64,000 nucleotides of DNA, taken from NCBI GenBank assembly GCA_000513555.1, contig ALYD01000005.1, forward strand, positions 83,781 through 147,780, given 5' to 3'. Below the pieces are notes generated by a model, which was not told the origin of the DNA, ran no database searches, and saw only the letters and a list, made by a program, of their open reading frames with translations. The first letter of the stretch is position 1; each line of letters begins with the position of its first letter. The position numbers and the translations under genes are program-made. The DNA is from Lachnospiraceae bacterium JC7. Lineage in GTDB: Bacteria > Bacillota > Clostridia > Lachnospirales > Lachnospiraceae. Below, piece after piece: positions 8,575 to 17,901 of this stretch.

Positions 8575-9375
8575 ATGATGACAAAGAAAACCTTAGCAGC
8601 TGCTGTCGTAACCATAAGCTGCATAATGATGTTTGGTCTCACTGCTCTTGCAGAAAGCACCTGGAGGCACGACGGCTACGGGTGGTGGTATGATCATGGC
8701 GACGGAAGGTACCCCAAAAGCACAATGAAAAAAATCGATGATGAATATTACATCTTCGATAAACACGGCTACTGTATTACCAGCCAGTGGACCATGTACA
8801 ATGGTCAATGGTACTATGCAACCGGAAGCGGTGTAGTTGCCACCAGTCAGTGGATAGGTGATTATTATGTAGGTAAGGACGGCATCATGCTCACAGACTG
8901 CTGGACCCCTGACGGATACTATGTTGACTCTACAGGAAAATGGGATAAAACCAAGAACAAGAATGGAAGTGCTGATGCGACTGATGAATACTTTACCATC
9001 GATGGTAACTGGGATAACAGAGACCAATCAGGTTTCAGCAAGGACAAGCGTGTAGACATGTGGATCGAAGTGGATCCAGGCGATGCCTATATCGCCAGCG
9101 CTGACTTCGGTCTCTACATGAGTTCAGGCACTCCTTACAGTTTATATGATAAACAAAATCCAAACGGCGATTGCCTGAAGCTCGGCACTGTTGACGGTCT
9201 TGAATGGGGTGCAAGAAGTACTATTTCCGACAAGTGGTATGACCTTGAATATAACGGCAAGGACACCATCACTCTTAAATGGAGATCCACTCAATGGACC
9301 AACGGAAATCTCGTATTCAAGAGAAGATCCGGAGGTCGTCTCTTACATGCAGGAACCGACGGTGCAGTCGGCTGA
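8575..9375 (+). CDS. Secreted protein with choline-binding-like cell-wall repeats
   Basis: A signal peptide (about 1-26, ending 'ALAES') precedes several aromatic Gly/Trp/Tyr repeats of the cell-wall-binding type, such as 'WRHDGYGWWYDHGD', 'QWTMYNGQWYYATGSG' and 'DGYYVDSTGKW' (about 30-125). These bind surface polymers. The second half (about 135-260) is a beta-rich domain I do not recognise. The start has a strong AAGGAGGAAC site before a double ATG. The C-terminus looks shifted: near base 9340 the plus-one frame gives a polar tail that stops at 9400, just before the terminator, whereas the listed frame stops at 9375. A one-base indel or sequencing error is possible. Confidence 0.8.
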   Translation: MMTKKTLAAAVVTISCIMMFGLTALAESTWRHDGYGWWYDHGDGRYPKSTMKKIDDEYYIFDKHGYCITSQWTMYNGQWYYATGSGVVATSQWIGDYYVGKDGIMLTDCWTPDGYYVDSTGKWDKTKNKNGSADATDEYFTIDGNWDNRDQSGFSKDKRVDMWIEVDPGDAYIASADFGLYMSSGTPYSLYDKQNPNGDCLKLGTVDGLEWGARSTISDKWYDLEYNGKDTITLKWRSTQWTNGNLVFKRRSGGRLLHAGTDGAVG

Positions 9376-9402
9376 TCTCGAAACTTATACTCTAACATAA
9401 TC

Positions 9403-9440
9403 GATCCCCCTTGTCGCAACGGCAAGGGGGATCCTGTTTT
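9403..9440 (+). terminator. Intrinsic terminator
   Basis: A perfect 11-bp stem (GATCCCCCTTG paired with CAAGGGGGATC) and a short loop are followed by CTGTTTT. It sits just after the surface-protein gene and lies in the tail region of the convergent PrsW gene. Confidence 0.88.
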
Positions 9441-9526
9441 GAGTCTTCATTATATACTGTGGTTCCTGAATAACTCCCAAAGATCAGGAATTCCATGAAA
9501 CACAACTGCCGGGTATTTCGTTTCTT

Positions 9527-10441
9527 TTAAACCGGCTCATCCTCATATGCATATTTCTTAATATTCTTGTAGGCTGTGACATTGAGCACCACCATGGCGG
9601 CAACCAGGCCGAGTCCCAAAAGAGCTGTTATGATCTCCGATTCCATAACTCCCGCAAGGAAACAAATGAAATCATACCATCCGTGTATCAGTATGGCGGT
9701 GATAATTCCCTTTCTTCTCATGGCTTTAGCTCCGGCCAGATCTCCTCTTAGCTCCAGAGTCTTTGCCTGTCCGTAATAATAACCCATGTATATTCCGAAG
9801 ATACAGTGCCCCGGAAAAGCAGCTCTCGTAAATGCAGTGTCTGCCGTACTGTCGATAAGATAAAGGAAGTTTTCAAATATCTCGAAGCCTATGGCGACGG
9901 TGGTACTGTAGACCACTCCGTCAAAACGGTAGTTAAATGCAGGATGCCTCCATGTCACGGCCTTCAGCACCGCATATTTGCAAAGCTCCTCCGTTGCGGC
10001 TGCCATGATGAAGGCAGCTGCGAAACAGTAAAGTATGGGATGCCACCCGAACAGAACAGTTATGATCCCTTCCAGCACTGATTCGATAAGTGCTGCAGAA
10101 ATCGTGGAAATGATGGCTCCCCCGAAAAACAGCTTGAGCAAAAGCCCCAGTGGTTCCGGCTCTATCCTGTCCAGTCTGTAGATAAGAAACAAAAGAACCA
10201 CTCCCGGAACACAGGAAACTATGAGGGCTATTTCCATCTCCGCTTCTGCAGTGAACATGGATGCCATGAAAAATCCAAGGGTCAGCACCGCTATAAGGAA
10301 CATAGGCATCCTCCTGACCACAAGGGGCGGCTTCGGGTCAGCTAACCTGCTGCCGCAATAGGTACAGAACTCTGCTCCCGGTTCTGCCGGTGCCCCACAG
10401 CATCTGCACTTTTTCATATATCCTGATCTGTAATCTTCCAT
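9527..10441 (-). CDS. PrsW-family intramembrane metalloprotease with N-terminal zinc ribbon
   Basis: The N-terminus is a zinc ribbon (CRCCG...CTYCG) followed by about eight membrane segments. PrsW hallmarks are present: 'AATEELCKY' (the EExxK motif), 'FEIFENFLY' and two later His blocks, 'FPGHCIFG' and 'ILIHGWYDF', which would hold the metal. PrsW-type proteases cut membrane substrates such as anti-sigma factors. I start at the ATG at 10441, which has AGGAGAG ten bases upstream; an in-frame ATG at 10462 also exists but its ribosome site is poorly placed. It follows the giant GGDEF/EAL gene by about 30 bases and may be in one operon with it. The substrate is unknown. Confidence 0.87.
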   Translation of the reverse strand: MEDYRSGYMKKCRCCGAPAEPGAEFCTYCGSRLADPKPPLVVRRMPMFLIAVLTLGFFMASMFTAEAEMEIALIVSCVPGVVLLFLIYRLDRIEPEPLGLLLKLFFGGAIISTISAALIESVLEGIITVLFGWHPILYCFAAAFIMAAATEELCKYAVLKAVTWRHPAFNYRFDGVVYSTTVAIGFEIFENFLYLIDSTADTAFTRAAFPGHCIFGIYMGYYYGQAKTLELRGDLAGAKAMRRKGIITAILIHGWYDFICFLAGVMESEIITALLGLGLVAAMVVLNVTAYKNIKKYAYEDEPV

Positions 10442-10470
10442 AGCGGAAACACTCTCCTGCATCCCTTTTT

Positions 10471-13400
10471 TTATACAGCATTTCTGGTCTTCAGGTATTT
10501 CTTGTTCTCATACATCCTGGTATCTGCCCGTTCAAAAACTGCTGCCACATTCTTGTCATTATTAAATCTGGCAAATCCGGCAGCCACTATAACTCCGCCG
10601 TTTTTCAGATTTTCTTCATTCCTGTCTTCTATCTGCTTCATCAGACTGTCGATCTCTTCATAACTCTTTCCCTGAGCTATAACGGCAAATTCATCACCCC
10701 CGACTCTGAATACAGGACAATGGGCAAATATCTCGCATATCTCAGCACATCCCTTTTTGATGTACTCATCGCCCTTCTTATGTCCGTAAGTATCGTTGAT
10801 GTACTTGAGTCCGTTGATATCGAAAACAGCCACGGCAAATTCCTTGATGGTCTTTTCTTCTATGTGCCTGTTTATCTCATCCTCAACATCGATGAAAGCA
10901 TGTTTGCTCTTTACACCGGTCAATGCATCCTTGTTTACCTCGTTGCGGGCCGCAGTAAGGTTTGAAGCGTACTCAAGTTCTCTCTTTACCTGCTCATCAA
11001 CATCCACGATACCTACAACCAGCTGTTCCATTCCGTCTTCGTTTATAAAAGCCGCCTTTACGGTCACATAAACGATGTCATCATGCACCACACCCCGAAT
11101 ATTAATAGAATAAAATCCGTTCTTTTTTATCAAGTCCAGAATATTTTTCTTGGTAAAAGACTGAAGGAACATGTCCCTGTCTTCCTCATAGATATTGAGT
11201 ATCCCCTCATCTCTTATTTTACCGAAAAAGTCTGTTCCCTTCTTTTCAATAAGCTCGATCGAAGCATGCTCTTTTGCAGTGAACTGATCATATTCATCAG
11301 TGATCAGATTAACTGTATAGATCACGACGATATCACCGGAAAGAGCATTGACTCTTGAATAGATCCTTCGCTCCTGCTGAGCTCTCTCGAATTCAGCCTG
11401 CTGTTTCTTCTGGGCATCTATATTACTGACCCCCACAAGGATAGCATTTCTCTTTGTGTTGGCACGAACAACCTTCATGTTTACGTAAGTCGATTCATCA
11501 TTGATCATAAGCCTGTAGGTATAATTGAAGCTTCCGCTTTCTTCTACAGCTCTCATGACATTTTCCTTTGTGAAGACCTTTACAAACATATCCACATCAT
11601 GAGGATGAAGGACATATCTTGAGTTCTTTCTTGATTCGGCAAAAAAGTCCTTTCCCTTACTCTCGATAAGCAGATTGATACCCGCATTTCCCGGTCCATA
11701 CTCTACGTATCTATCCGTATCCAGATCTACGTAGTAGAAATAAATGTAATCAGTGGAAAGCTCCTTGATCACACTCGCAAAAGTAAGCCCGTGCTCATCG
11801 CTTACTTCCGATGTTCCGAGCACAGCAACCACATAAGCCGCAACTCCGGTCACAGGATTTGTCGCTATACGCCGTATGAAAAGGTGTATAGTGAGTCCAT
11901 CATCCATGGCTTCGTCCAGAAATACATGCTTGCCGTCCACATCACATCTGGTCAGAGCATTGAGAAATAACTCATTCTGACGATTGACCAGCTTACTGTA
12001 AGGCATACGGGCCCCTGCATTATATGCGGCAAATTCATTCTTGAAAAAATTACGGAAAGCCTGATTTGACCGCACCATCCAAAGAGCCTTTCCATCCCTT
12101 TCCACTATGTTTATGGGCATGGTATTGAAATACTTTTTCGTCGCATCATCACTATCATCATCGCCAAATGATGTTCCGAAATCATAAAGATTGACTCTGC
12201 CTATAGTTGCATAGTACGGTGCTTCCTCAGGATTCTCAAAACCTATCTGGGTTCCTGCACTGTATCTGTCAAAAATCGCCTGAAGAGATATGGGTTTACA
12301 AAAATGATATCCCTGAAGCTTAGTACATCCTATCTCCTTCAGAAACTCCACCTGATCATCCGTTTCAACTCCCTCAACGACCGTTTCTATGCCGAGGGCA
12401 ATCGCCATCTTTATCAGTTCTGACAGAATGATCCTGCTCTCACTGCCTGAATAGAAGAGCTTCATGTACTGCATATCAAATTTGATGGTATCAAAATGTA
12501 TCTTCTGAAGAACGTCAGGTGAAGAGTATCCGCTGCCGTAATCGTCCATCCAGACCTTAAACCCGAGTTTCTGAAATCTCTCGACCTGTAGTTTTACATA
12601 ATCTACATCACTTGCCACAAGACTCTCTGTAAGTTCAATAGTGATATTTTCCCGTCCGAGACCTGAATCGTCCACAAGCCTCCTTATCTCTTCCACGATA
12701 TCACAGGAATAAAAGTCGGCTTTGGAAAGATTCACAGACTGGGGTATGACAAAAAATCCGGCTTCTTTCTGCTTTCTGAGTTTATCAAGTACCTTTTTTA
12801 TAACATGAAGATCCAGCTTGTATATGAGCCTCGCATCCTCAAGTACGGATATAAAATCTCCGGGCATAAGTATGCCTTTTTCCGGATCTGCCCATCGTGC
12901 CAATGCTTCCTCGTCACTTACCCGGCCATTCGCTGCTCTGACTATGGGCTGATAGTAAACCTTGATCCAGTCGTTAGCCAATGCCTTGTCCAGATTTTCA
13001 ACCACGTACTGCCGCTTCTCTTCTCTATCCAGCATCTCGGCAGTAAAATAGCTGAAGCCGGAAACATAGCCGCTCCTTATACTGTCACAGGCCATCTTTG
13101 CTCTGTCGCAGGCTATACTTGCTTCGACAGGATTTTCATCCGTAACATATATGCCTACTCTTGCCGGAAGATTTACACCTCCGTTTACTGCTTTTATATC
13201 TTTCAGCATGTCGTTAAGTCTATCTTCCAGATTATCCAATGAAGCATATACAGCAAAGTGATCGCCTCCGAACCTTCCGCAGTTCTCTGTACTGAAATGA
13301 TTTTTGAGTACATCGGCAACTTCACGGATAAGCTTATCACCCTCTGAAAATCCGTGTTTCTGGTTAAAAAGCTTCATCCCCGTAAGATCCAGATACAGCA

Positions 13401-13965
13401 TCACAGGTCTTAGGCCGTTTTCCACCATCACCTTCTTGCCATGTGCTGCAAGTTCAAAAAAATAGGTCATGTTGGGAAGCCCTGTGAGATAGTCATACTT
13501 CGCTTCGTAGCCTTTGGTCTGCTCCCGGACATACTCTCCCAGAGACTCGTTTATATCCTTCGTAAACTCCGTATCATTATCTGAATACGGTCCCTCATCC
13601 ATGTATCTGATAACTCCGAGTCTTACGCCGTCACCCTTGTATTCATGTTCTCCTCTTGCCCTGAATATCCTGTACTGACCATCGACCTTGGATCTGTAGA
13701 CAACATCATACCTACCGCCTTCTGTTGCAAATCTGTAGGCTTCCTCTGCAATTCTCGCCACATCGTCCGGATGCGCATCACGATACATGTCATTATCCAT
13801 AAGGTCATAGGCATCTTCCTTTGAGCCTAGGCCGAAGATCTTCCTCATACCGGAAGAAAGTGCAATAGTAACCACACGTCTATCGATAAACTGATAGACA
13901 GCCATAGGGATACTGCTTTCCTCTATTAACCTCTGTTCAACATCACTAAACCTGAATTTTTCCAT
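10471..13965 (-). CDS. Multidomain cyclic-di-GMP protein: PAS-GGDEF-EAL-PAS-PAS-GGDEF
   Basis: This 1164-residue cytoplasmic protein has no membrane segment. In order it shows a PAS-like sensor (about 1-120), a degenerate GGDEF domain ('RFGGDHFAVY', about 150-310), an EAL phosphodiesterase domain (about 325-580), two or three PAS-like modules (about 610-985) and a second GGDEF domain with an intact 'RVGGDEFAVI' (about 1000-1164). The EAL domain keeps 'EALARW', 'VNLSKADF', 'ELTES', 'MDDYGSG', 'VVEGVET' and 'LQGYHF', so it should be able to hydrolyse c-di-GMP. The C-terminal GGDEF should be able to synthesise it. Two GGDEF domains around one EAL is an unusual order and suggests a switchable bifunctional enzyme. 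Confidence 0.9.
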   Translation of the reverse strand: MEKFRFSDVEQRLIEESSIPMAVYQFIDRRVVTIALSSGMRKIFGLGSKEDAYDLMDNDMYRDAHPDDVARIAEEAYRFATEGGRYDVVYRSKVDGQYRIFRARGEHEYKGDGVRLGVIRYMDEGPYSDNDTEFTKDINESLGEYVREQTKGYEAKYDYLTGLPNMTYFFELAAHGKKVMVENGLRPVMLYLDLTGMKLFNQKHGFSEGDKLIREVADVLKNHFSTENCGRFGGDHFAVYASLDNLEDRLNDMLKDIKAVNGGVNLPARVGIYVTDENPVEASIACDRAKMACDSIRSGYVSGFSYFTAEMLDREEKRQYVVENLDKALANDWIKVYYQPIVRAANGRVSDEEALARWADPEKGILMPGDFISVLEDARLIYKLDLHVIKKVLDKLRKQKEAGFFVIPQSVNLSKADFYSCDIVEEIRRLVDDSGLGRENITIELTESLVASDVDYVKLQVERFQKLGFKVWMDDYGSGYSSPDVLQKIHFDTIKFDMQYMKLFYSGSESRIILSELIKMAIALGIETVVEGVETDDQVEFLKEIGCTKLQGYHFCKPISLQAIFDRYSAGTQIGFENPEEAPYYATIGRVNLYDFGTSFGDDDSDDATKKYFNTMPINIVERDGKALWMVRSNQAFRNFFKNEFAAYNAGARMPYSKLVNRQNELFLNALTRCDVDGKHVFLDEAMDDGLTIHLFIRRIATNPVTGVAAYVVAVLGTSEVSDEHGLTFASVIKELSTDYIYFYYVDLDTDRYVEYGPGNAGINLLIESKGKDFFAESRKNSRYVLHPHDVDMFVKVFTKENVMRAVEESGSFNYTYRLMINDESTYVNMKVVRANTKRNAILVGVSNIDAQKKQQAEFERAQQERRIYSRVNALSGDIVVIYTVNLITDEYDQFTAKEHASIELIEKKGTDFFGKIRDEGILNIYEEDRDMFLQSFTKKNILDLIKKNGFYSINIRGVVHDDIVYVTVKAAFINEDGMEQLVVGIVDVDEQVKRELEYASNLTAARNEVNKDALTGVKSKHAFIDVEDEINRHIEEKTIKEFAVAVFDINGLKYINDTYGHKKGDEYIKKGCAEICEIFAHCPVFRVGGDEFAVIAQGKSYEEIDSLMKQIEDRNEENLKNGGVIVAAGFARFNNDKNVAAVFERADTRMYENKKYLKTRNAV

Positions 13966-14278
13966 AACTCTATACTGTATGTCGAAAAATGATACCGGAC
14001 CCCCGTTCTAAATCCGATTCTTATTATCATTTTATCAAAAATAAAATTGGAAATGTGCAAAAAAAAAGGATTTTTTCGCCTTTTTAAAAGGTAATGTAAG
14101 CCATAATCATTTGGTCTGGCAGCATATCCCATTTCTCGTTTATATCTCTTTTGTTTCATATTACCCGGTGTTATAATTTGAAATAAAAGTCTGCTCTGTA
14201 CGGAACGATTTGATGTCAGCTTTTTATCAATCACGTCATAATATAAAACTCAATATCAGAAAGTGAGGTCCTATCATC
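13966..14278. other. Divergent intergenic region between the c-di-GMP gene and the aminotransferase
   Basis: This region holds promoters for two divergent genes. A TATAAT at 14172-14177 is the likely -10 of the aminotransferase; its -35 is not clear. A small AAAAAGG/CCTTTTT hairpin near 14068-14095 is weak. No coding frame with a ribosome site was seen. Confidence 0.5.
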
Positions 14279-15469
14279 ATGGTTATTTCAAAGAATATGG
14301 AAAAGTTGGTTGCAGGAAGTTCTACCATCAGAAAGCTCTTCGAAGAAGGTCTTCAGATGGCCGCTCAGGTAGGAGCTGAAAATGTTTATGACTTCAGTCT
14401 CGGAAATCCCGCATCACCGGTACCTCATGAAGTTCGCGATTCCATAGAAGATATTCTTGATAACACCGATGGAAACATTGTCCACGGATACATGAAGAAC
14501 GCCGGTTACGATGAGGTTCGAAAGGCTGTTGCAGACAGTCTGAACAGAAAGAACGGATGCTCATATACACCGGATAACATCATCATGACCTGTGGTGCCG
14601 CAGGCGCCATGAACTGCGTTTTCAGAAGCCTTCTGAGCCCTGAGGATGAAGTCATCACCTTTGCTCCTTTCTTCGGCGAATACAGAAGCTATGTAAGTAA
14701 TTTCGGCGGAAATCTCGTTGTTGTTCCTGCGGATACAGAGACCTTCCAGTTAAATCTCGATGCTCTTCGTCCTCTCATCAGTGAAAAGACAAAGGCCGTT
14801 ATCATCAACAATCCGAATAACCCTTCAGGTGTTATTTATACCGAAGAGACTCTGAAAAAGCTTAACGACATACTCGTTGAAGCAGAAAAGGAGATCGGTC
14901 ACCCGATATATGTTCTAGCTGATGAGCCATATCGTGAGCTTGTGTACGGTGATCAGACCGTTCCGTACATTCCTAATATAATCAGGAACAGCTTTTTCCT
15001 TTACTCCTTCAGTAAGACTCTTTCACTTCCGGGAGAAAGAATCGGATACCTTGCAGTTTCAAGTGAAGTTGATTACTATGATGAGATCATTTCTGCTTTT
15101 GTTGTTGCCAACCGTTGTCTCGGATACATCAATGCACCTTCACTTTTCCAGCTTGTAGTCGCAAGATGCCTCGATATACCTGCAAATCTCGAGTTCTATG
15201 ACAAAAACCGAACCCTTCTTTATGATAAGCTCACGAAGCTTGGCTTTGAAGTGGTTCATCCTGACGGTGCTTTCTACATGCTCATCAAGTCTCCTGTTCC
15301 CGAAGAGGATGATTTCGTTGCCATGGGAAAGAAATATCACATCATCCTTGTACCGGCGAAGTCCTTCGGCTGCCCGGGATATGTGAGACTGGCTTACTGT
15401 GTATCTCACGATATGATCGAGCGTTCGCTTCCGGCCTTTGAAAAGCTCGCTGCGGAGTACTACAATTAA
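14279..15469 (+). CDS. PLP-dependent class I/II aminotransferase (aspartate aminotransferase-like)
   Basis: This is a fold-type I aminotransferase of 396 residues, full length for the family. Visible cofactor and substrate residues are the Asn in 'NNPNNPSG', the Asp in 'LADEPYRELVY', the Schiff-base Lys in 'YSFSKTLSLPGERIGY' and the C-terminal Arg in 'GYVRLAYC', which holds the substrate carboxylate. It most resembles the clostridial AspB-like group that exchanges amino groups between aspartate and 2-oxoglutarate, but alanine or aromatic substrates cannot be ruled out. The ATG follows a GTGAGGTCC site. It is monocistronic, with a hairpin terminator about 130 bases downstream. Confidence 0.9.
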   Translation: MVISKNMEKLVAGSSTIRKLFEEGLQMAAQVGAENVYDFSLGNPASPVPHEVRDSIEDILDNTDGNIVHGYMKNAGYDEVRKAVADSLNRKNGCSYTPDNIIMTCGAAGAMNCVFRSLLSPEDEVITFAPFFGEYRSYVSNFGGNLVVVPADTETFQLNLDALRPLISEKTKAVIINNPNNPSGVIYTEETLKKLNDILVEAEKEIGHPIYVLADEPYRELVYGDQTVPYIPNIIRNSFFLYSFSKTLSLPGERIGYLAVSSEVDYYDEIISAFVVANRCLGYINAPSLFQLVVARCLDIPANLEFYDKNRTLLYDKLTKLGFEVVHPDGAFYMLIKSPVPEEDDFVAMGKKYHIILVPAKSFGCPGYVRLAYCVSHDMIERSLPAFEKLAAEYYN

Positions 15470-15595
15470 GTACCGGATTATCATATGAAACATTGACGCA
15501 GTCAAAATTCAGTATCATTCCTATTCCAGCACAGAATACACACGACAGATCCCTGCCGATTCTTTCAGGGATCCGGTAAAATATCCTGAGATCCT

Positions 15596-15653
15596 AAAAA
15601 AAACATCTACATCCGAAGTCTTCAAAAGTAAACTTGGATGTAGATGTTTTTTT
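15596..15653. terminator. Bidirectional intrinsic terminator
   Basis: A stem of AAACATCTACATCC paired with GGATGTAGATGTTT has a loop of about 21 bases and is flanked by A and T runs. It serves the aminotransferase on the plus strand and abuts the stop of the TSCPD gene on the minus strand. A second small inverted repeat (GATCCCTG/CAGGGATC, 15548-15573) lies upstream without a T run. Confidence 0.88.
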
Positions 15654-15912
15654 ACATGATATTCTCTGCCAGTGCCTGCTCCACGCCTCTTGCAAGCTGA
15701 TCTGCGCAGGATGTACCCTTGGATCCGCAAAGATTGCCTTTAAGTATCTCTACTGCCTTCTTTGCATCATAGCCTTCAAGAAGCTTGCTGATGGCAAGTG
15801 TATTTCCGGCGCATCCACCATAAAAGTGTACATCGTGAAGCTTGCCGTCTTCAATACCGAAATCCACCTGTCTCGCGCAAACTCCGCTGGTTCTCATACT
15901 GTAATTCTGCAT
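15652..15912 (-). CDS. TSCPD-domain protein (TIGR03905 family)
   Basis: This 86-residue soluble protein matches the short clostridial TSCPD family. The hallmarks are 'GVCARQVDF' near the start, 'YGGCAGNTLAISKLLEG' in the middle and 'KGNLCGSKGTSCADQLA' near the end. The namesake TSCPD motif reads TSCAD here. Related domains occur at the C-terminus of some vitamin B12-dependent ribonucleotide reductases, and the conserved Cys residues suggest metal binding or redox chemistry, but the role of the stand-alone form is not established. An AAGGAGAT site precedes the ATG. It is monocistronic. Confidence 0.92.
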   Translation of the reverse strand: MQNYSMRTSGVCARQVDFGIEDGKLHDVHFYGGCAGNTLAISKLLEGYDAKKAVEILKGNLCGSKGTSCADQLARGVEQALAENIM

Positions 15913-16237
15913 CGTCTGTAATCTCCTTTAATGTCATATAACATTATCTTTCTGATTATACGTAAATGCCTTCATATATCAAGTGAATTGTTGTGTTCGT
16001 CAGCCACAGATGATCCTTATCTCTTATACAGAGACTTTTTAGAAGCAGTTTTTTATTTGCTTATAGAATTTTTATCAAAAATATAGTATAGAATAAACAT
16101 CAGGTCATATTCTGGCTTGGTGTTTTTTTATTTTTAATTAATGTTATAATGTCTAACATTAATGCTGATATTATATATTATTATGAGGTTTTTATTTGGG
16201 TCTTTTGACTCAGAAATAATCTATACCAGAGGAAGAT
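15913..16237. other. Divergent intergenic region with likely promoter for the diguanylate cyclase
   Basis: An AT-rich region between two divergent genes. A perfect TATAAT at 16145-16150 is the probable -10 of the diguanylate cyclase gene, without a clear -35. It sits inside an AATGTT/AACATT inverted repeat (about 16140-16160) that could be a regulator site. No coding frame with a ribosome site was seen. Confidence 0.5.
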
Positions 16238-17752
16238 ATGGGTCAATCTAATATACGAGAATACGATGAATTTATGTTAAACAACCGACGAAAGGTCAAT
16301 GGTTACATGAACCTGGTTCTGTGGCATTTTGTACTGACAGGCCCGGCCATTGCCCTTGGTATACATGCGGGAATTTTCCCTTATGTTACCTACGTCACCT
16401 GTCTCTATATAAGTATCATGGTCATCGGACTTTCCTCGCTGCATCTTATCATGATGCGCCGGATCCCTCACTCTCTTGCCTCCAGTGTTTTTGCTCTTAC
16501 TGCACTGGACCTTCTTTTGTTCTACATGTTTTTATCCGATGTATCCATTCGCCTCACATGGTTCCTTGTTCCGGTACTGAGCTTACTTTTCTGCGACAGG
16601 ATCATTTATTATTATGCCGTGATACTTAACTTTATCACGATGTTCGGGGCAACATATATCACTTCGTTTTATGAGGCAGCCCAGACCGGCTCATATCCGG
16701 TATCGACCATGGCATTTTTCCTTGATTCTATCGGTGGTCTCATCATAGAGTCGTTTGTTATGTTCATCGCCGGATGCATCATCCAAAGACTGACATCAGA
16801 GTACTATAAAGAGCTCATCACCAAGAACAGCATCATTGAAGCCCAGAAAAAAGAAATGATCGAGAAGGTGGTACTCCTTGATTCGATTGTAAAGATCTTT
16901 GATAATGCCAACCTTATAGACTTTACCACTTTCACCGAAAATCCGCTTAAGGGTCCTGAAAAAAAGCCTATTCATATCGATGTGGATCAGACCCATACGA
17001 CTCTGAATATGAAGCTGCAGGAATACATCATCCCTGAACAGCATGAGTTCTTTATGAACTTTACGAATCTACATACCCTCCGGGAGAGACTGGCATCGAA
17101 AAACATCATCAGTGAAGATTTCATTCATTCAGAGATAGGCTGGATACGTGCACAGTACATCACTGTTGCCGCCGATAGCGATGGAGTTCCTACAGTCGTG
17201 ATCTACGTCACAAGAAACGTAGATGCGGATAAGCGGCGTGAGGCCGCACTTCTCAAGATATCCATGACCGACGAGCTGACCAATCTATACAACAGACGCC
17301 GGTACAACAAGGATGTCCTTGCCATCAAAGAGACTGATCTTCCGGAAGACCTGGTTATCTTCTCAATGGATGTAAATGACCTTAAGACAGTAAATGATAC
17401 AAAGGGACATTATGTGGGAGACGAACTCATAAAGGGTGCAGCCTACTGCCTCACAACTTCTGTCGGCACCACAGGAATAGTTTACAGAACCGGCGGTGAT
17501 GAATTTATCGCCATAGTACACACCGAGAATCCGGAGGAGATCCGTAAGAATATCGCAGAAACCTCTTGCGAATGGAAGGGCAGCTACATCGACAAGCTTA
17601 ACATCTCAGTGGGATATGCAGCCTATACGGATCATCCTGAAATGTCTTTTGACGATCTGCAGATCCTTTCCGACGAAGAAATGTACGCAGAGAAAGACCG
17701 CTACTACAGAGAAAATCATATAGACAGACGCAGACGTCGTCGTTCCGGTTAA
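16238..17752 (+). CDS. Membrane-bound diguanylate cyclase
   Basis: The N-terminal third (about 20-190) has six hydrophobic segments, likely a membrane sensor. A linker with a helical stretch and a PAS-like region (about 195-340) leads to a C-terminal GGDEF domain (about 345-495) with the intact active site 'YRTGGDEFIAI' and the substrate block 'FSMDVNDLKTVND'. It should make c-di-GMP from two GTP at the inner membrane face. The tail is a run of six Arg residues. An AGAGGAAG site precedes the ATG, and a strong terminator follows. It is one of two c-di-GMP proteins in the window; the signal it senses is unknown. Confidence 0.9.
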   Translation: MGQSNIREYDEFMLNNRRKVNGYMNLVLWHFVLTGPAIALGIHAGIFPYVTYVTCLYISIMVIGLSSLHLIMMRRIPHSLASSVFALTALDLLLFYMFLSDVSIRLTWFLVPVLSLLFCDRIIYYYAVILNFITMFGATYITSFYEAAQTGSYPVSTMAFFLDSIGGLIIESFVMFIAGCIIQRLTSEYYKELITKNSIIEAQKKEMIEKVVLLDSIVKIFDNANLIDFTTFTENPLKGPEKKPIHIDVDQTHTTLNMKLQEYIIPEQHEFFMNFTNLHTLRERLASKNIISEDFIHSEIGWIRAQYITVAADSDGVPTVVIYVTRNVDADKRREAALLKISMTDELTNLYNRRRYNKDVLAIKETDLPEDLVIFSMDVNDLKTVNDTKGHYVGDELIKGAAYCLTTSVGTTGIVYRTGGDEFIAIVHTENPEEIRKNIAETSCEWKGSYIDKLNISVGYAAYTDHPEMSFDDLQILSDEEMYAEKDRYYRENHIDRRRRRRSG

Positions 17753-17756
17753 TAGA

Positions 17757-17793
17757 AAAAACCACAGTTCCGTGATGGAACTGTGGTTTCATT
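17757..17793. terminator. Bidirectional intrinsic terminator
   Basis: A perfect 13-bp stem (AACCACAGTTCC paired with GGAACTGTGGTT) with a five-base loop is flanked by A and T runs. It directly follows the diguanylate cyclase gene and lies downstream of the convergent MATE gene. Confidence 0.92.
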
Positions 17794-17820
17794 TTTATTC
17801 ATGTGAATATCCTTTTATCT

Positions 17821-17901
17821 GCAAAGCACTATGACATAGAACCGTTTTATGAACAGTCTTACTGACCCTTAATCTGCCTCGGAGGTAAGTTCCGGTTTTA
17901 T
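17821..17901. repeat. 81-bp duplicate of the LysR-gene 3' end and MATE-gene 3' end
   Basis: This block matches 28515-28595 with four internal mismatches by eye. At this locus it contains the last codons of the MATE gene on the minus strand and a non-functional copy of the final codons of the LysR gene ('YDIEPFYEQSY' and stop) on the plus strand. At 28.5 kb the LysR copy is intact and the MATE copy is a remnant. It marks a duplicated convergent LysR-MATE junction. Confidence 0.92.

Noticed and set aside
12805..13242. 145-residue open frame within the GGDEF/EAL gene
   Set aside because: It is antisense to intact GGDEF and EAL domains with no ribosome site.
15548..15573. GATCCCTG/CAGGGATC hairpin as a terminator
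   Set aside because: The stem is short and lacks a T run on either strand; the stronger terminator is at 15596-15653.
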